Assembly (NCBI GenBank): GCA_036245525.1
Contig: BTPG01000005.1
Location: 206,510,291-206,574,290 of the forward strand
DNA from: Semisulcospira habei
Lineage: Eukaryota > Mollusca > Gastropoda > Semisulcospiridae
DNA length: 64,000 nucleotides
Reading direction: 5' to 3'
Translations under genes and position numbers: made by a program
The notes under the pieces: generated by a model
Seen by the model: only the letters and a program-made list of their open reading frames with translations
Told to the model about the DNA's origin: nothing
Databases searched by the model: none
In this document: piece by piece, positions 40,301 through 48,300 of the stretch
Layout of the letters: the number at the start of each line of letters is the position of its first letter
Numbering within the stretch: position 1 is the first letter of the stretch

Positions 40301-41928
40301 CCAAGACTGTGCCTTCAATGCCAAATACAGATTGAAGACGGCACAGCAAAATTTCATGGTCAATAGTGTCGAAAGCACTGGACAGGTCCAGCAAAGCAAG
40401 GACTGTGATCTTACGCTCGTCCAAAGCACAAAGCAGGTCATTGAATATCTTCAGCAAAGCTGTTTCAGTGCTACGATGGGGACGATATGCAGACTGGAAT
40501 ACACTGAACAGACTATTAGAGTTGACATGCTTTAAAGTTTGAACAAGGACAATTTTCTCAAGAATCTTTGATAGAAATGTAAGATTGGAAACTGGGCGAT
40601 AGTTTTTCAGTACATTTGGGTCTAAAGATGGTTTCTTCAATAGGGGTTTCACAAGTGCAGTCTTGAAGCTTTCAGGAAAAATACCAGTGGAGAGAGAGAG
40701 TTGTTGATGACTTGTGTAATGGCAGGCAACACTTCATCCAGGCACTCGTACAACAAGGGAGTGGGTATGGGGTCTAAATCACAAGTTTTGGGGGCAGTGT
40801 TTGTGATCACTTTTCTGACCTCATCCTCTAGCACAGGTTCGAAGGTTGAGAGAGGTTACGCGTGTTGCATAAGACCCACATCAAACAACAAGCTGATAAT
40901 GATATCATCTTCAACTATAAAGCATGAAACACTGTCCTCACAACATTGTATAGCAGAACTGCAATTTCCACCTTTTATTTTAACGGGTAGAAACATGTAA
41001 GATGGTGTCACCCAAATATTCTAAACTTTGTGTGTCAGTAAAACTCTTTAAACATTTCTCTTCATCAGATCAATTAGTATGTGATGCATAGTTGTGTGTT
41101 ATCGGATTTAAGGTGTTGGGAAGGGATGGGGTGGTTTAAAGTAGTGTATAATTGTGCATGTGTCTGAGAGATGGTGTGCTGTTGTGCATGTGCAGTGAGT
41201 CCAGTGTTTTCCTGGAGAATAGCACTATACAAGAACTATTTATTATTATTATTATTATTATCAGGAACACAGATTGTTTTACAAGCATAAGCTATGACTG
41301 TGACAAATCTGACTTCAGAGCTGGAAATAACACCTCTGACAGCAAGCTAGCGACATTAAATGACAGATGGCTCGCTCATTACATAACTCTAGCTTGTAAG
41401 CCTAGAAGTCACATGTACTCACACATCTGACATGTTAACGATTTTTATAATTATGTTACTTACCATAGGGTGGTTCACAGCTGTCCGTAATAATGACAGA
41501 GGTAACTGCAATGTACCATGCATTTCATGAATATATGACAATCACTGCACATGGTATATCTTTAATAAAATGATCATACTAGAGTTGAAATGCAACAACC
41601 ACCTGATCCTATAGATCTACAGCCAAACTCTGCACCAACAAGATTAAAATCTACTTCATTAGACCAATTATTAATTTGATCCAAATTACTCTTGAAAGTT
41701 TAAGAATAGATCTACTTGTTGACTCCATCTTATGTTTAGGGACACGAAAACGGATAAATAAAAGCTATTTTATAATTACTTTACTTCGACAGTACTTCTG
41801 TCTGCAGTACAAGCTTTAATTAAAGTCCACCCAGCATTGTCAAATGGCAACAAGTGCAAACCAAAACTACAGTTGATAATAGGAGAGTTTGCCTTCATAA
41901 TGTATGCCTTTTTGGAAATTCTTACCAT
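19152..41928 (-). CDS. LSM4: LSM4, U6 snRNA-associated Sm-like protein, complete
   Basis: Five minus-strand coding exons: 41928-41926 (ATG only), 41505-41464, 34850-34752, 20983-20809 and 19318-19152 (stop TAG). All junctions are GT-AG and the phases agree, giving 161 residues. LSM4 is part of the LSm2-8 ring on U6 snRNA (pre-mRNA splicing, nucleus) and the LSm1-7 ring (mRNA decapping, cytoplasm). Exons 2 and 3 carry L-P-L-S-L-L, the N-H-P-M junction and the Sm1 motif (L-V-E-L-K-N-G-x-x-Y-N-G-H-L then D-N-W-M-N); exon 4 has the Sm2 part [12 protein letters not shown]. The tail is Arg/Gly rich, with an unusually long Gly run; the human protein is about 139 residues. Introns 2 and 3 host most of the large transposons. 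It shares a promoter region with OGFOD1. Confidence 0.93.
19557..20270. repeat. Four tandem units rich in nuclear-receptor half sites
   Basis: Units start near 19557, 19725, 19896 and 20054 (spacing about 160-170 bp). Each begins TGTGACC(C)TTGACCTTT. The body shares AAATTAGTATG, GGTATCTCTGTAGTAAGTTT and GTCAAAATATGGCTATTTTT. The fourth unit ends in a conserved block running to CGCACGTGAGCC. It lies in LSM4 intron 4. This is probably a repeat common in the genome. Confidence 0.75.
20439..20652 (+). repeat. Family-1 MITE, complete (long arm left)
   Basis: TTAACCC at 20439 and GGGTTAA ending 20652. The core hairpin is GGGTAGTGCCAGATTAGCTT with GGCGCC at the centre. The left arm includes the module GAGGTGTCACCTAATGACTA; the right arm lacks it. 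Confidence 0.85.
20660..20735. repeat. Family-3 palindromic MITE
   Basis: CCCTTGTGCATGCAG, then TACAGTAGCGGTGGCTGCA and CACAAGGGGG. It abuts the family-1 copy at 20439-20652. Confidence 0.6.
20809..20983 (-). CDS. LSM4: LSM4 exon 4 (Sm2 motif)
   Basis: 175 nt, acceptor CGTTTACAG, donor GTAGGA. It encodes [19 protein letters not shown], then the start of the Arg/Gly tail. Confidence 0.93.
21055..21203 (-). repeat. Family-1 MITE split by DIRS B and a LINE
   Basis: The hairpin and long right arm run to CAGGTGACACCTT. The arm resumes after DIRS B at 27261 (AATTTGGGAATGCAGCC) and its end GGGTAAATGGGTTA was duplicated by the LINE at 27295-30592. The order of insertion is therefore MITE, then the other two. 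Confidence 0.75.
21207..21549 (-). repeat. DIRS B right terminal repeat plus internal complementary region
   Basis: Outer (21207-21259) and inner (21463-21515) inverted repeats of 53 bp appear perfectly complementary. TTT at 21516-21518 and the complement of the left terminus (21519-21549) follow. The body 21300-21462 is a direct copy of 27080-27235. Confidence 0.87.
21600..22650 (-). pseudogene. DIRS B recombinase and pol-end remnants
   Basis: Scattered matches to element C in several frames, for example [15 protein letters not shown] near 22490 ([16 protein letters not shown]). The recombinase part downstream is poorly preserved. Confidence 0.5.
22836..23274 (-). mobile_element. 5'-truncated LINE related to 27295-30592
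   Basis: The minus-strand 3' end of a single-ORF LINE with a (TTAC)n tail at 22836-22849. Residues include [13 protein letters not shown] and [10 protein letters not shown] 12-bp target-site duplication, CCCAATGGGGAT, lies at 22824-22835 and 23275-23286. It is nested in DIRS B. Confidence 0.85.
23300..25477 (-). pseudogene. DIRS B gag, exon 2, degenerate
   Basis: Starts at 25477 after the acceptor ATGTTGCAG, in the phase shared with A, C and E (T-T-C-T-x-x-G-G-F aligns with element C). Its carboxyl end has [11 protein letters not shown] near 23525. The middle contains a long direct duplication. Confidence 0.55.
24389..25262. repeat. Direct duplication in DIRS B gag
   Basis: About 300 bp at 24389-24700 and 24969-25262, both including GGATCAAGGACGGAT, CTCCGTGCCGGTGCTGGTTT and CCTCCTGGGAACGACCGCAT. 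The unit period is about 580 bp. Confidence 0.8.
25478..26794 (-). other. DIRS B leader intron
   Basis: 1317 bp between the leader exon and the gag acceptor. No coding domain seen; it contains a T18 run at about 26011-26030. Confidence 0.4.
26795..26832 (-). pseudogene. DIRS B gag leader exon with lost start codon
   Basis: 38 nt in the same phase as in A and C, donor GTAAGG. The first codon is ATT where A and C have ATG; the residues that follow are [11 protein letters not shown]. Confidence 0.45.
27295..30592 (-). mobile_element. Full-length young LINE (APE + RT, single ORF), copy 1
   Basis: Non-LTR element with a 5' leader (30592-30307), one long ORF and a (TTAC)n tail at 27295-27310. The perfect target-site duplication GGGTAAATGGGTTA lies at 27281-27294 and 30593-30606. 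The clade is RTE- or Nimb-like, judged from the single APE-RT protein and tail; not proven. It is nearly identical to 36412-39709, so recent activity is likely. Confidence 0.92.
27304..30306 (-). CDS. LINE endonuclease-reverse transcriptase, 1000 aa, intact
   Basis: Residues about 25-240 are an AP-like endonuclease (G-T-W-N-V-K-T-M, then M-G-D-F-N-A-K-I-G and the S-D-H-H box). The RT domain is about 480-770, with [35 protein letters not shown] and catalytic F-A-D-D-L. The carboxyl end has [10 protein letters not shown]. No RNase H. The open frame begins upstream of the first clear Met of the family (M-G-T-W-N), so the exact start is uncertain. It nicks target DNA and copies its RNA at the nick. 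Confidence 0.9.
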   Translation of the reverse strand: MVKAGSLRKPQDRAASLSRDTTMGTWNVKTMYQSGKAAQIAAEMQKYNLSLLGISEARWTQSGQKRLLSGEMILYSGHEEENAPHTEGVALMLSPVAQRALMGWEPLGPRIITAAFRTKKKLKLNVIQCYAPTNDSDEEEKQEFYDRLQSAVDKCAERDITIVMGDFNAKIGEDNTGYEEVMGRQGLGSEMSENGERFVDFCALNRLVIGGSIFPHRRIHKATWVSPDHTTENQIDHICISKKFRRSLQDVRVRRGADVASDHHLLTLRMKLKLKKSRTETTRRQRYNVGLLRETGVREEFKLVLSNRFQALQELVNEEEAVTTEQQWKAVREALNSTCKDTVGFRKHHHKDWLSAQTLKKIEARKQKKAAVNNSRTRAAKVRAQGEYWEANREVKRSIRADKRAYTDSLAAEAEKAAGSGNMKQLYDITRRLSGKYGHTERPVKDKEGKPIADRADQLDRWAEYFEELLNRPSPPDPPDIQPAETDLPISCDRLSREEIRKAVAFLKNGKAAGPDGIPAESLKADLETTVEMLYPLFGKIWEEEVMPADWKEGYLIKLPKKGDLSKCSNYRGITLLSVPGKVFNRIILERMKSSVDPQLRDQQAGFRKNRSCTDQIATLRIIVEQSLEWSSPLYVNFVDYEKAFDSVDRETLWKLLRHYGVPTKLVRLIKSSYDGMTCRVIHEGQFTRELQVRTGVRQGCLLSPFLFLLAIDWVMKMTTEHRRSGIQWTLWTQLDDLDFADDLALLSHTHQQMQDKTTRLADISSQVGLTIDKRKTKTMRLNATREEPVLLAGTPLEEVESFTYLGSIIDKKGGTDADVRARIGKARAAFLQLKKVWSSRELSQHTKVRIFNSNVKAVLLYGAETWRLTKTTVNRVQTFMNSCLRRILKIHWPEKISNVRLWERTEQITAENEIGRRRWGWIGHSLRKPASSITRQALSWNPQGKRKRGRPRNSWRRDLQADIKRLGTTWSRIEGEAQDRSCWRSLVDGLYPGRGDRRK
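30686..30830. repeat. Decayed family-1 MITE
   Basis: TTAACCC at 30686, then GATGGATCAACAATGATAGC and CTCAAGGGTGGTGC, with a degraded right arm ending GATCTGTCTCCTGCAG. Confidence 0.5.
30953..30971. repeat. Poly-C tract
   Basis: About 18 consecutive C, interrupted only at its edges. LSM4 intron 3. Confidence 0.9.
31085..31220 (+). mobile_element. LINE 3' tail fragment (CR1/L2-like)
   Basis: GAGAAAAAGCGCCTATATAA then ATT-rich repeats. It resembles the ends of the L2-like fragments at 46676-46975 and 35735-35800. Confidence 0.45.
31322..33634 (-). mobile_element. LINE inserted by twin priming (inverted 5' part)
   Basis: The 3' half (RT end and zinc finger) lies on the minus strand (32410-31352). 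The 5' leader and endonuclease of what appears to be the same family lie on the plus strand (about 32412-33634). The middle of the element is missing. The same 10 bp, TCCTCACAGT, is found at 31312-31321 and 33635-33644, consistent with one target-site duplication around the whole composite. Lies in LSM4 intron 3. Confidence 0.7.
31352..32410 (-). CDS. LINE reverse transcriptase carboxyl half with C2H2 finger, partial
   Basis: 352 residues. It starts just before the RT active-site block [10 protein letters not shown], then has [15 protein letters not shown] and [10 protein letters not shown]. The end is a C2H2-like finger, [21 protein letters not shown]. The amino part is absent because of the inversion and deletion. 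Confidence 0.85.
   Translation of the reverse strand: MQIRYRLDGSLFNLRRLQAHTKTLDQLIRELLFADDAALVAHTERALQRITSCFADAAQLFGLEVSLKKTEVLHQPAPKTVYRPPHITIGESELKSVHQFTYLGCIITSDAKLDKELDSRLAKANSAFGRLFKRVWHNQQLKTGTKISVYRAVVLTTLLYGSESWALYRSQLRLLERFHQRCLRTILGIHWSDYVTNVEVLEQAETVSIEALLLRTQLRWAGHVSRMEDHRLPKITLFGELATGHRDRGAPKKRYKDCLKKSLSACQIDHHQWSSLAADRDTWRSTIYKAAVSFEDSHRASLKDKRLRRKNRDAAAQNPGHTFPCSHCGRTCLSRIGLRSHEQACRRRGQLL
33055..33640 (+). CDS. LINE endonuclease domain, partial
   Basis: Starts [17 protein letters not shown]. It has the E-V-R-L-P-D box, [13 protein letters not shown] and L-G-D-F-N-A-R-V-G. Homology to AP-type LINE endonucleases ends at L-L-L-E-F (33636); the frame continues to 33852 into unrelated sequence. 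Confidence 0.85.
33645..34751. other. LSM4 intron 3 sequence, nothing recognised
   Basis: AT-rich, with many repeated GATAGCTCA-like words but no clear element or gene. Confidence 0.4.
34752..34850 (-). CDS. LSM4: LSM4 exon 3 (Sm1 motif)
   Basis: 99 nt, 33 codons, phase 0. The acceptor is ATATTGCAG and the donor GTCAGT. It encodes [14 protein letters not shown], then [17 protein letters not shown]. Confidence 0.95.
34955..35105. repeat. Family-1 MITE, short loop
   Basis: Arms contain GGGTAGTGACAGATTAGCTT and the complement with one GGCGCC at the centre. Ends TTTAGCCCC and GGGTTAA (35102-35105). Confidence 0.7.
35150..35190. repeat. Family-3 MITE half
   Basis: GTACTCTAAACGTACTGGTG and GCTGCATGCATAAGGGGGTTA. 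Confidence 0.45.
35985..36409 (-). pseudogene. L2-like LINE, carboxyl end of the RT protein
   Basis: Continues the protein of 40652-39712: [27 protein letters not shown] and L-K-T-H-L-F-K-L-Y. An in-frame stop near 36285 shows decay. Confidence 0.7.
36412..39709 (-). mobile_element. Full-length young LINE (APE + RT), copy 2
   Basis: Nearly identical to 27295-30592. The perfect 13-bp target-site duplication AATAATCTAGCTT lies at 36399-36411 and 39710-39722, inside an older L2-like LINE. The tail is (TTAC)n at 36412-36428. Confidence 0.92.
36441..39431 (-). CDS. LINE endonuclease-reverse transcriptase, copy 2, 996 aa
   Basis: Same domain order as copy 1. Differences: the endonuclease motif reads M-V-D-F-N-A instead of M-G-D-F-N-A, a three-residue insertion (V-F-G) lies near residue 215, and a 14-bp deletion near 36500 shifts the last residues (ends R-R-W-P-I-P-G). 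RT F-A-D-D is intact. The Gly to Val change beside a catalytic Asp and the altered tail suggest reduced activity. Confidence 0.88.
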   Translation of the reverse strand: MTSCGESRKSSEATGPSRLSLSRDTTMGTWNVKTMYQSGKAAQIAAEMQKYNLSLLGISEARWTQSGQKRLLSGEMILYSGHEEENAPHTEGVAFMLSPVAQRALMGWEPLGPRIITAAFRTKKKLKLNVIQCYAPTNDSDEEEKQEFYDRLQSALDKCAERDITIVMVDFNAKIGEDNTGYEEVMGRQGLGSEMSENGERFVDFCALNRLVIGVFGGSIFPHRRIHKATWVSPDHTTENQIDHICISKKFRRSLQDVRVRRGADVASDHHLLTLRMKLKLKKSPTETTRRQRYNVGLLRETGVREEFKLVLSNRFQELQELVNEEEAVTTEQQWKAVREALNSTCKDTVGFRKHHHKDWLSAQTLKKIEVRKQKKAVVNNSRTRAAKVRAQGEYSEANREVKRSIRADKRAYTDSLAAEAEKAAGSGNMKQLYDITRRLSGKYGHTERPVKDKEGKPIADRADQLDRWAEYFEELLNRPSPPDPPDIQPAETDLPISCDRPSREEIRRAVAFLKNGKAAGPDGIPAESLKADLETTVEMLYPLFGKIWEEEVMPADWKEGYLIKLPKKGDLSKCSNYRGITLLSVPGKVFNRIILERMKSSVDPQLRDQQAGFRKNRSCTDQIATLRIIVEQPLEWSSPLYVNFVDYEKAFDSVDRETLWKLLRHYGVPTKLVRLIKSSYDGMTCRVIHEGQFTRELQVRTGVRQGCLLSPFLFLLAIDWVMKMTTEHRRSGIQWTLWTQLDDLDFADDLALLSHTHQQMQDKTTRLADISSQVGLTIHKQKTKTMRLNATREEPVLHAGTPLEEVESFTYLGSIIDKKGGTDADVRARIGKARAAFLQLKKVWSSRELSQHTKVRIFNSNVKAVLLYGADTWRLTKTTVNRVQTFMNSCLRRILKIHWPEKISNVRLWERTEQITAENEIGRRRWGWIGHSLRKPASSITRQALSWNPQGKRKRGRPRNTWRRDLQADIKRLGTTWRSTGQELLEVSRRWPIPG
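39712..40834 (-). pseudogene. L2-like LINE reverse transcriptase, frameshifted
   Basis: The first piece 40834-40652 has [12 protein letters not shown]. After a frame change it continues 40652-39712 with [26 protein letters not shown] and catalytic F-A-D-D-T-Q-M-Y. No endonuclease remains, so the copy is 5'-truncated. Confidence 0.82.
41060..41264 (+). mobile_element. LINE 3' tail fragment with (ATT)n
   Basis: Ends AGCACTATACAAGAACTATT then (ATT)7-8 at about 41236-41262, as in CR1/L2-type tails. No coding part. Confidence 0.45.
41464..41505 (-). CDS. LSM4: LSM4 exon 2
   Basis: 42 nt, 14 codons, [14 protein letters not shown]; acceptor CATTGCAG, donor GTAAGT. Confidence 0.93.
41926..41928 (-). 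CDS. LSM4: LSM4 exon 1 (start codon only)
   Basis: ATG directly followed by the donor GTAAGA. The next exon starts with the second residue expected of LSM4, so the start codon alone forms the coding part of this exon. Confidence 0.8.
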
Positions 41929-42247
41929 TATTGCTTCGTAAACAAACAAGAAAGAGTATTTTCTGCGAACGCAACTCTGGCGCACACGCCAGGAAACACT
42001 TTGCTTTTTGGTTGTCGTTCAAAACACAAGCAAATTAAAATGTAATGTGGAATGTTGGCAATATCAATTAATCGCGTTGGACTGAACACATAAGTCATTT
42101 TTTTTACAATGAGAGTGCAATGTATTGTGTATTTCTGCTGCTTACAGTTTGCAGCATATTATTCATTAAGATAGATTTCGGTTATTCTTCATTTCTCCAG
42201 AGGGCGATTACTCTAACCACGCCAAGCATCTTTTTCGGTCCGACGAA
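41929..42247. promoter_or_regulatory. Bidirectional promoter region LSM4 / OGFOD1
   Basis: 319 bp between two divergent start codons, containing both 5' UTRs. It includes GGCGCACACGCC, a palindromic word at about 41980-41992. No TATA box is obvious at a convincing distance from either ATG; transcription start sites cannot be placed from sequence alone. Confidence 0.55.
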
Positions 42248-42398
42248 ATGAGTTCCTTAGAAGATGTTGAGGTCGATGAACCAAAGCAAAAACGTTTAAA
42301 ATCTTCAAAAGTTATTTTAATAAACAAAGAATTTAGTCAAGAATCCACGAAGAAGAAAATCAGTTCCACGTATCAAGCCAAATCGCACGCCAAAGACG
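42248..42398 (+). CDS. OGFOD1: OGFOD1 exon 1
   Basis: 151 nt from ATG ([10 protein letters not shown]), Lys/Ser rich, donor GTAGGT, phase 1. The next exon completes an Asp codon. The amino-terminal part is expected to be variable in this family. Confidence 0.82.
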
Positions 42399-45300
42399 GT
42401 AGGTGAATGCCATGAGGATGTGCCTCAGGCGTGAATAAGACAAGTACTTGCCGTTTGTTATTCTTTTTCTAGCAAATCCCAGAAGTCTTTTTTTTTTTTA
42501 CCGCATCTTAATCCTAGTGTTGTGGCTAACTTTTAAAAATAAATCAGATTGAACTTCAGTGGCAAACACCTAATCACCACAGTCTTTCTGAATCTGTCAC
42601 TGCAAAGTTAGTGAATGCTTTAGTCCCAAGCCGTCTTGACTGCTGGACTGCTGCAATTTTCTCCTCTTTGGTCTTCCATCTGAGCAGATTAACCGCCTTC
42701 AGCGAGTTCAAAATAATGCCGCAAGGCTTGTGAAGCGCAGGCGGAAACGACACAACGTAACTACTATAGTACTGAAAGACCTTCACTGGCTTCCAATCTA
42801 AATTCTAATTCTAATCCTGCATAAAGTTTAGGATAGCGACCCTTGCATTGCATACAGCCACTTTAATGGCAGTCTTCAGTCATACCTTTCCCCCAGTCTA
42901 ATTACTTACCAGCCCTCTCGCTCACTGCATTCATTGGGTGGAGCGGCTCTTCTCATTAGTAGCCAAATTTTATGTAGCCCCGTTAGCATCGACACCTGTC
43001 TTCAGGCTGTCGCAGCTCGGGTTACCTTGAAGAAGACCATAACCGTATGCAGTATTTACCTGCCACCATCACTGCGGGTCAGTAGCAATGATATTTTTAA
43101 CTTAGTAGATCAACTGCCCCCTCCCTTTATTCTCATGGGGGATTTTAACGGTCACGCTCACTTTTGGGGCAGTGACCACTATGATGGCAGAGGTCAGATG
43201 TTAGAAGATGTTTTTTCTCAACTTAACCTATGTGTCTTTAACGATGGCTCACCTACATACTCCAACTTAGGTTCCGGATCTAGTTCTGTTCTAGACCTCA
43301 CTGTGTGTGATCCTTCTCTCATGCTGGACTTTGACTGGAAGGTTCACGACGACCTGTGTGGTAGTGACCACTTCCCAGTAGTTCTGTCATCGGTCAGCTG
43401 TGAGGAGGATTTGCCGGTGGGGCGCTGGAATCTCAAGAAAGCTAACTGGCCTCTGTTCGCCTCCCTCTGTCAGTCTCATCTTACAGAGGAGGTGGTCATG
43501 TCAGCTGAAAAACCTGTTTCTTGTTTTACTTTGATTTTGTTGGACGTAGCAGGTGAAACCATCCCTAGAACTTCTACATCAGTCCCTCGGAAGCCGAGAG
43601 TACCATGGTTCAATGAAGAGTGCCGCAAGGCCCAAAAAATACGCAAATCTGCTCAGCGACGTGCTTTTCGTAATCCGTCGCAAGCAAATATTTTAACATT
43701 TAAAAGACAGCGGGCAAAAGCCCGTTACATTTTTAAACGCGAACGCCGTGCTTCCTGGAGACGCTTCGTCTCATCTTTATCTTCTAGGACTCCGTCCCAA
43801 AAAGTCTGGAAGGCTGTTCGAAGAATTAGGGGCAGGGGTGGCTCGGCTTCTGTCGGCCATCTTAGAGATGGTGCCAGTTTGGTCACAGATAAAAAGGCTG
43901 TGGCCAATTTGCTTGCCTCCACCATTGCCCATAATTCTTCAACAGAGCATTATTCACCTTTCTTCCAGAGAGAGAAGGAGAAGCGAGAATCTTGTGCTTG
44001 TGATTTTATATCAGATAACTCGGAAGACTATAATGCCCCCTTTACGTTTTCAGAATTGCAGCAAACCATGCAGAAATGTACTGACTCTGCTGCTGGATTA
44101 GATACCATCCATTATCAGCTCCTAACTCATCTGCCTGAGGATTCACTCCTTGTACTTCTCAAGGCCTTTAACCATATCTGGATAACTGGTCGTTTTCCGC
44201 CATCTTGGCGCCAGGCTGTGGTTGTGCCAATCCCCAAGCCGGGTAAGGATCCTTCCGACCCGGGCAACTACCGGCCAATAGCTTTGACATCATGTTTATG
44301 TAAGACTATGGAACGCTTGGTCAACGCCCGACTGGTGTGGCATCTTGAGTCACGTGGTCTCATCACAGACCTCCAGTGCGGTTTCCGGCGCTTCCGTAGT
44401 ACAACTGACCATCTAGTTCGCTTTGAGTCTTTTATTCGAGATGCTTTTGTCAACAAGCAGCATGTCTATGCAATTTTCTTTGATCTTGAAAAGGCATATG
44501 ACACTACCTGGAAGTATGGTATAATGTCTGATTTGTCGGACATGGGTTTTAAAGGGCACCTGCCTGTTTTTATTCACAATTTTTTGTCTAACAGGTCGTT
44601 CCATGTCCGTGTGGGCTCCACCCTCTCCGACTCCTTTGAACAGGAGATGGGTGTCCCGCAGGGCAGCATTCTATCTCCTGTTTTATTTAGCATTAAAATA
44701 AATAAATAACATTGTAAAGGCCGTCAAGGATGATTCTGAATGCTCTTTGTTTGTGGACGACTTTGCTTTGTGTGCACGAGGTCGAGGACTTGCGTCCCTT
44801 GAGAGGCGCTTGCAGCTGTACGTTGATCGCATCCAGGGGTGGGTGTCTCTCAACGGATTCAGGTTCTCGCCCTCCAAGACAGTCTGTGTGCATTTTACTA
44901 ACCAGACGAAATTTTTTCCAAAACCTACCCTGAGCATTGCTGGAGTGCCAATTCAGGTGGCCGAAGAGGCAAAGTTTCTGGGGGTCATCTTTGACAAAAG
45001 ATTGACCTTCTGCAACCATGTTACCTACCTTAGAACCTCTTGTCAGAAGGCCCTCGACATTCTTCGTGTCGTTGGTCGTACTGACTGGGGTGCAGACCGC
45101 ATCGTCTTACTTCGACTGTACCGGGCCCTTGTTCGGTCCAAACTGGATTACGGCTCTGTGGTATATGGCTCGGCTTCAAAGTCTGTTCTACAGCGTCTGA
45201 ACACAATTCACCATCAAGGTCTGCGTATATGTCTGGGAGCCTTCAGGACATCTCCAGTTCCTAGTCTGTATGCAGAGGCAGGGGAGCCTTCTCTCGGGCT

Positions 45301-48300
45301 CCGCCGCATCCGCCTCATGCTCAGCTACGTTCTGAAGCTGAAGGCCCATCCAGACAATCCTGCCTATGATTGTGTTTTTAACCCGTCGTTTGCAGAGATT
45401 TACGATGCCCATCCGGGAGCTGTCCGTCCACTTTCCTTCCGTGTCCGACCTCATCTGCAGGCGGCCGGAGTGGACCTGGACAAAGTTTCGGAATCTCTGC
45501 AACACGTCACTCCACCCTGGCTACTACCAGTTCCTGACATCTTGCTGGACTTGACTGCCCACAAGAAGGATTGTACTCCACCAGCCATATACCAACAGAG
45601 CCTCAATGAACTCCTTTCAATTTTTCCTGGCTATTGTCGTCTTTATACGGATGGGTCCAAGTCTGAGGATGGGAGGGTGGCTGCGGCTGCAGTGTCCTCT
45701 CGCCATCCTAAACGCCCATTTAAGCTCCGTCTCCCTGACCATTCCTCTGTATTTAGTGCAGAACTGCAGGCAATTCTGCTGGCACTCAAGCATGCCTATC
45801 AGTCTCGGGAAAGGAACTTCCTGATTCTGTCTGACTCTCTTTCTGCCCTGCAGGCCCTTCAGGGCGCGGGAACAGACCATCCACTGCTGGTGCAGATTAG
45901 AGAGCTCTACGCGGACTTGATGAAGGAATATTATGACATCATTTTTATTTGGGTCCCAGGCCATGTGGGCATCGAAGGCAACAGAATCGCAGATTCTGCT
46001 GCCAACAGTGCCCGCAGTGACCCTGTCCCTGACACACAGACTGTCTATAGTGATTTTAAACCTGTGATTAGTGCGTACATAGCCCGCGAGTGGCAGTCCG
46101 AGTGGAACAAAGAGGAAGGGAACAAGCTTCATGAAGCTCTTCCTAAGTTGTCTGACAGTCTACCTTTCCGCTGCGGCAGCCGCCGTGAGGAGACTGTCCT
46201 TGCTCAGCTCCACATCGGGCACACGTATGTTACGCACTCTTACTTACTTAATCAGGATGAGCGTCCATGGTGTTTTGCCTGTGATGAGCAGTTTTCTGTT
46301 CGACACTTTTTGCTGTATTGTGCTGACCTAATTGACACCAGATATAAACACTTTACAGCAGACTCCTTGAAGATTTTGTTCCGGGATGTTCCCCCGGACA
46401 AAATCTTCAATTTCTTGCGAGCATGCAATATTTTTAACAAGATTTGAGCATTCATAGACTATGTGAATCTTTTTTATTTGCCCTTTTTGAGAGTCTGTAG
46501 ACATTTCTTTTAAAGACATGTGCGACATTTTAGCCTGAGATTTTTAATCTATATTTACATCTTGTCTTAAGACCTTGCTTTTAGTCTGGCTGACCAGATT
46601 TTTACCCATCCCGCCGTGAGATGGCCTTAGGCGCCTGCTCGGCGTTAAACCCAAATAACTAACTAGCATTCATTGGGAGAGAAACTTGTCTAAGTTCCAT
46701 CTCAAATCTGCCGGTGAACGCTCTTTCAGATGTACTGCTCCTTTAATTTGGAATTCCTTATCGACTGAGCTGAGAAATGCCTCCACCCTTACGCAGTTCA
46801 AAGCAAAGTTAAAAACTTCTTTTTTCTCGCAGACTTTTGTGTAATCTCTACCGTATTTCTGTACACACACCCTGCAGACTATGTGTATGTGTGTGTGTGT
46901 CAATTTCGCCTGCGCATTGAGTTATATTATAAATATGAGAAATGCGCCATATAAATGCCATGTATTATTATTTTTAATCAGTATCTGATGTCGCCTGTTG
47001 ATGTTGTAAACATTAGTTGGGTGATTACAGTGGGTGCTACTGCTAGCCAGGTACAGATGGTTAGCCCCTGTTGAGGTAGGTGGGTCTTGAAGTCATCATC
47101 AGTGACATGGATGAAAGTTGGCAAACAGAAATTCATAAGTTTAAAGTCTTATGTAAGGAGGTTTTCAAACTAAACCCTTTCTTACTGATAATGATAACAA
47201 AACATTAATTTTGTGCCTTCATTGTGAGGAAAGTCCACAAGAGTACCAAATAGTATTTTCAGCACTAATGTGGCCACTTGACCTTTCAATATTGACAACT
47301 ATTATGAGTTTTCTTAGAAGGCAACACAGACACATACATTTAACCCATATCATACTGAGGCTAAAAAAAGCTTTAAATTTGTACACTGCCATATGCAAGC
47401 TACATTATAGTACTTACAGTAGATAAGGATATAGATCAATGGCTTTTGTTCAAGGGTGGTGCCAGAATAGCTTAGCACCTAGAGGCGCCAAGCTATTCTG
47501 GCACTACCCTTGAACTATTTTAGTCAAACCTATCTCACACACTGGTGTATTCCGAATGATAAGGGTTAAGAAGTATTCTCCTGTTGCTTATTGTCAAGAA
47601 TAGCGTAACTTGTTCGATGTTTCATTCCAGATGCCACAGGTGCGGAAGTGTGTGCTGACCCATTCCGCCATGCCCTTCTACCCAGTTTCATCCCAGACAC
47701 AGATTTTGTGGAAGACCTCATCACAGAACTACAGAGTCTCGACATGCAAGAGAAAAATAATGACCTGTACAAATTCAAACAGGTAGGTTGGGTGGGTGTA
47801 CGTTTATCGAATTGATTCTCTGCCAAGAAAAATTTAACACGACCCAACTGCAGGAGGTACAGATTTTCATGAGCCTCCCCGCATTTGTGGGGGCTAATGA
47901 GGATCTGTGCCTCTTACAGAATCTACTTTGTATCCACGTTCCTTTGATGGATGGAGATCTTTGGCGTTGAATTTACAGTGATCTCCCAAAACACTGGTCA
48001 TAAAGGTGGGCAAAAGAACTTGCCAAGAAAACTGGAGTCTAAAAAAGCAAGAAAGATTAACAATAACATACATATAGTTTAATAGGCTGTCAAAAACACA
48101 TCATAAATCAGTTTGAAATTAAGTTCATTAACCCTTTTAGTCCCACGGTGCTTTTCCCAAATTTTGGAAGTGTTACTGAACGACTATTAATATACCAGTT
48201 GCAGGAGATGGGATTGATCGTGATAATTCAAGGGTAGTGGTAGATGAGCTTGGCGCCTTGAATTATCATGATCAATCCATCTCCTGCTGCAGGGTCCCAG

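Larger units (their letters stand above)
35735..40850 (-). mobile_element. CR1/L2-like LINE, 5'-truncated, split by a younger LINE
   Basis: On the minus strand the coding part runs 40834 to 39712, is interrupted by the LINE at 39709-36412, and resumes 36409 to about 35985. It is followed by a 3' region and an (AAT)n/(ATT)n tail at 35735-35757. A frame break lies near 40650-40680 and a stop near 36285. Confidence 0.82.
42939..46665 (+). mobile_element. I-like LINE with RNase H, 5'-truncated
   Basis: A 12-bp target-site duplication, GCATTCATTGGG, lies at 42927-42938 and 46666-46677. Order: endonuclease (amino end lost), RT, RNase H, Cys-rich end, and a short 3' region with GGCGTTAAACCCAAATAACT. 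The same 3' end was inserted alone at 55553-55615. Confidence 0.88.
42550..46975 (+). mobile_element. L2-like LINE 3' fragment split by an I-like LINE
   Basis: Pieces 42550-42938 ([15 protein letters not shown]) and 46666-46975 ([11 protein letters not shown], then GAAATGCGCCATATAAATGC and ATT repeats). They are parts of one element, as shown by GCATTCATTGGG on both sides of the insertion. OGFOD1 intron 1. Confidence 0.75.
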
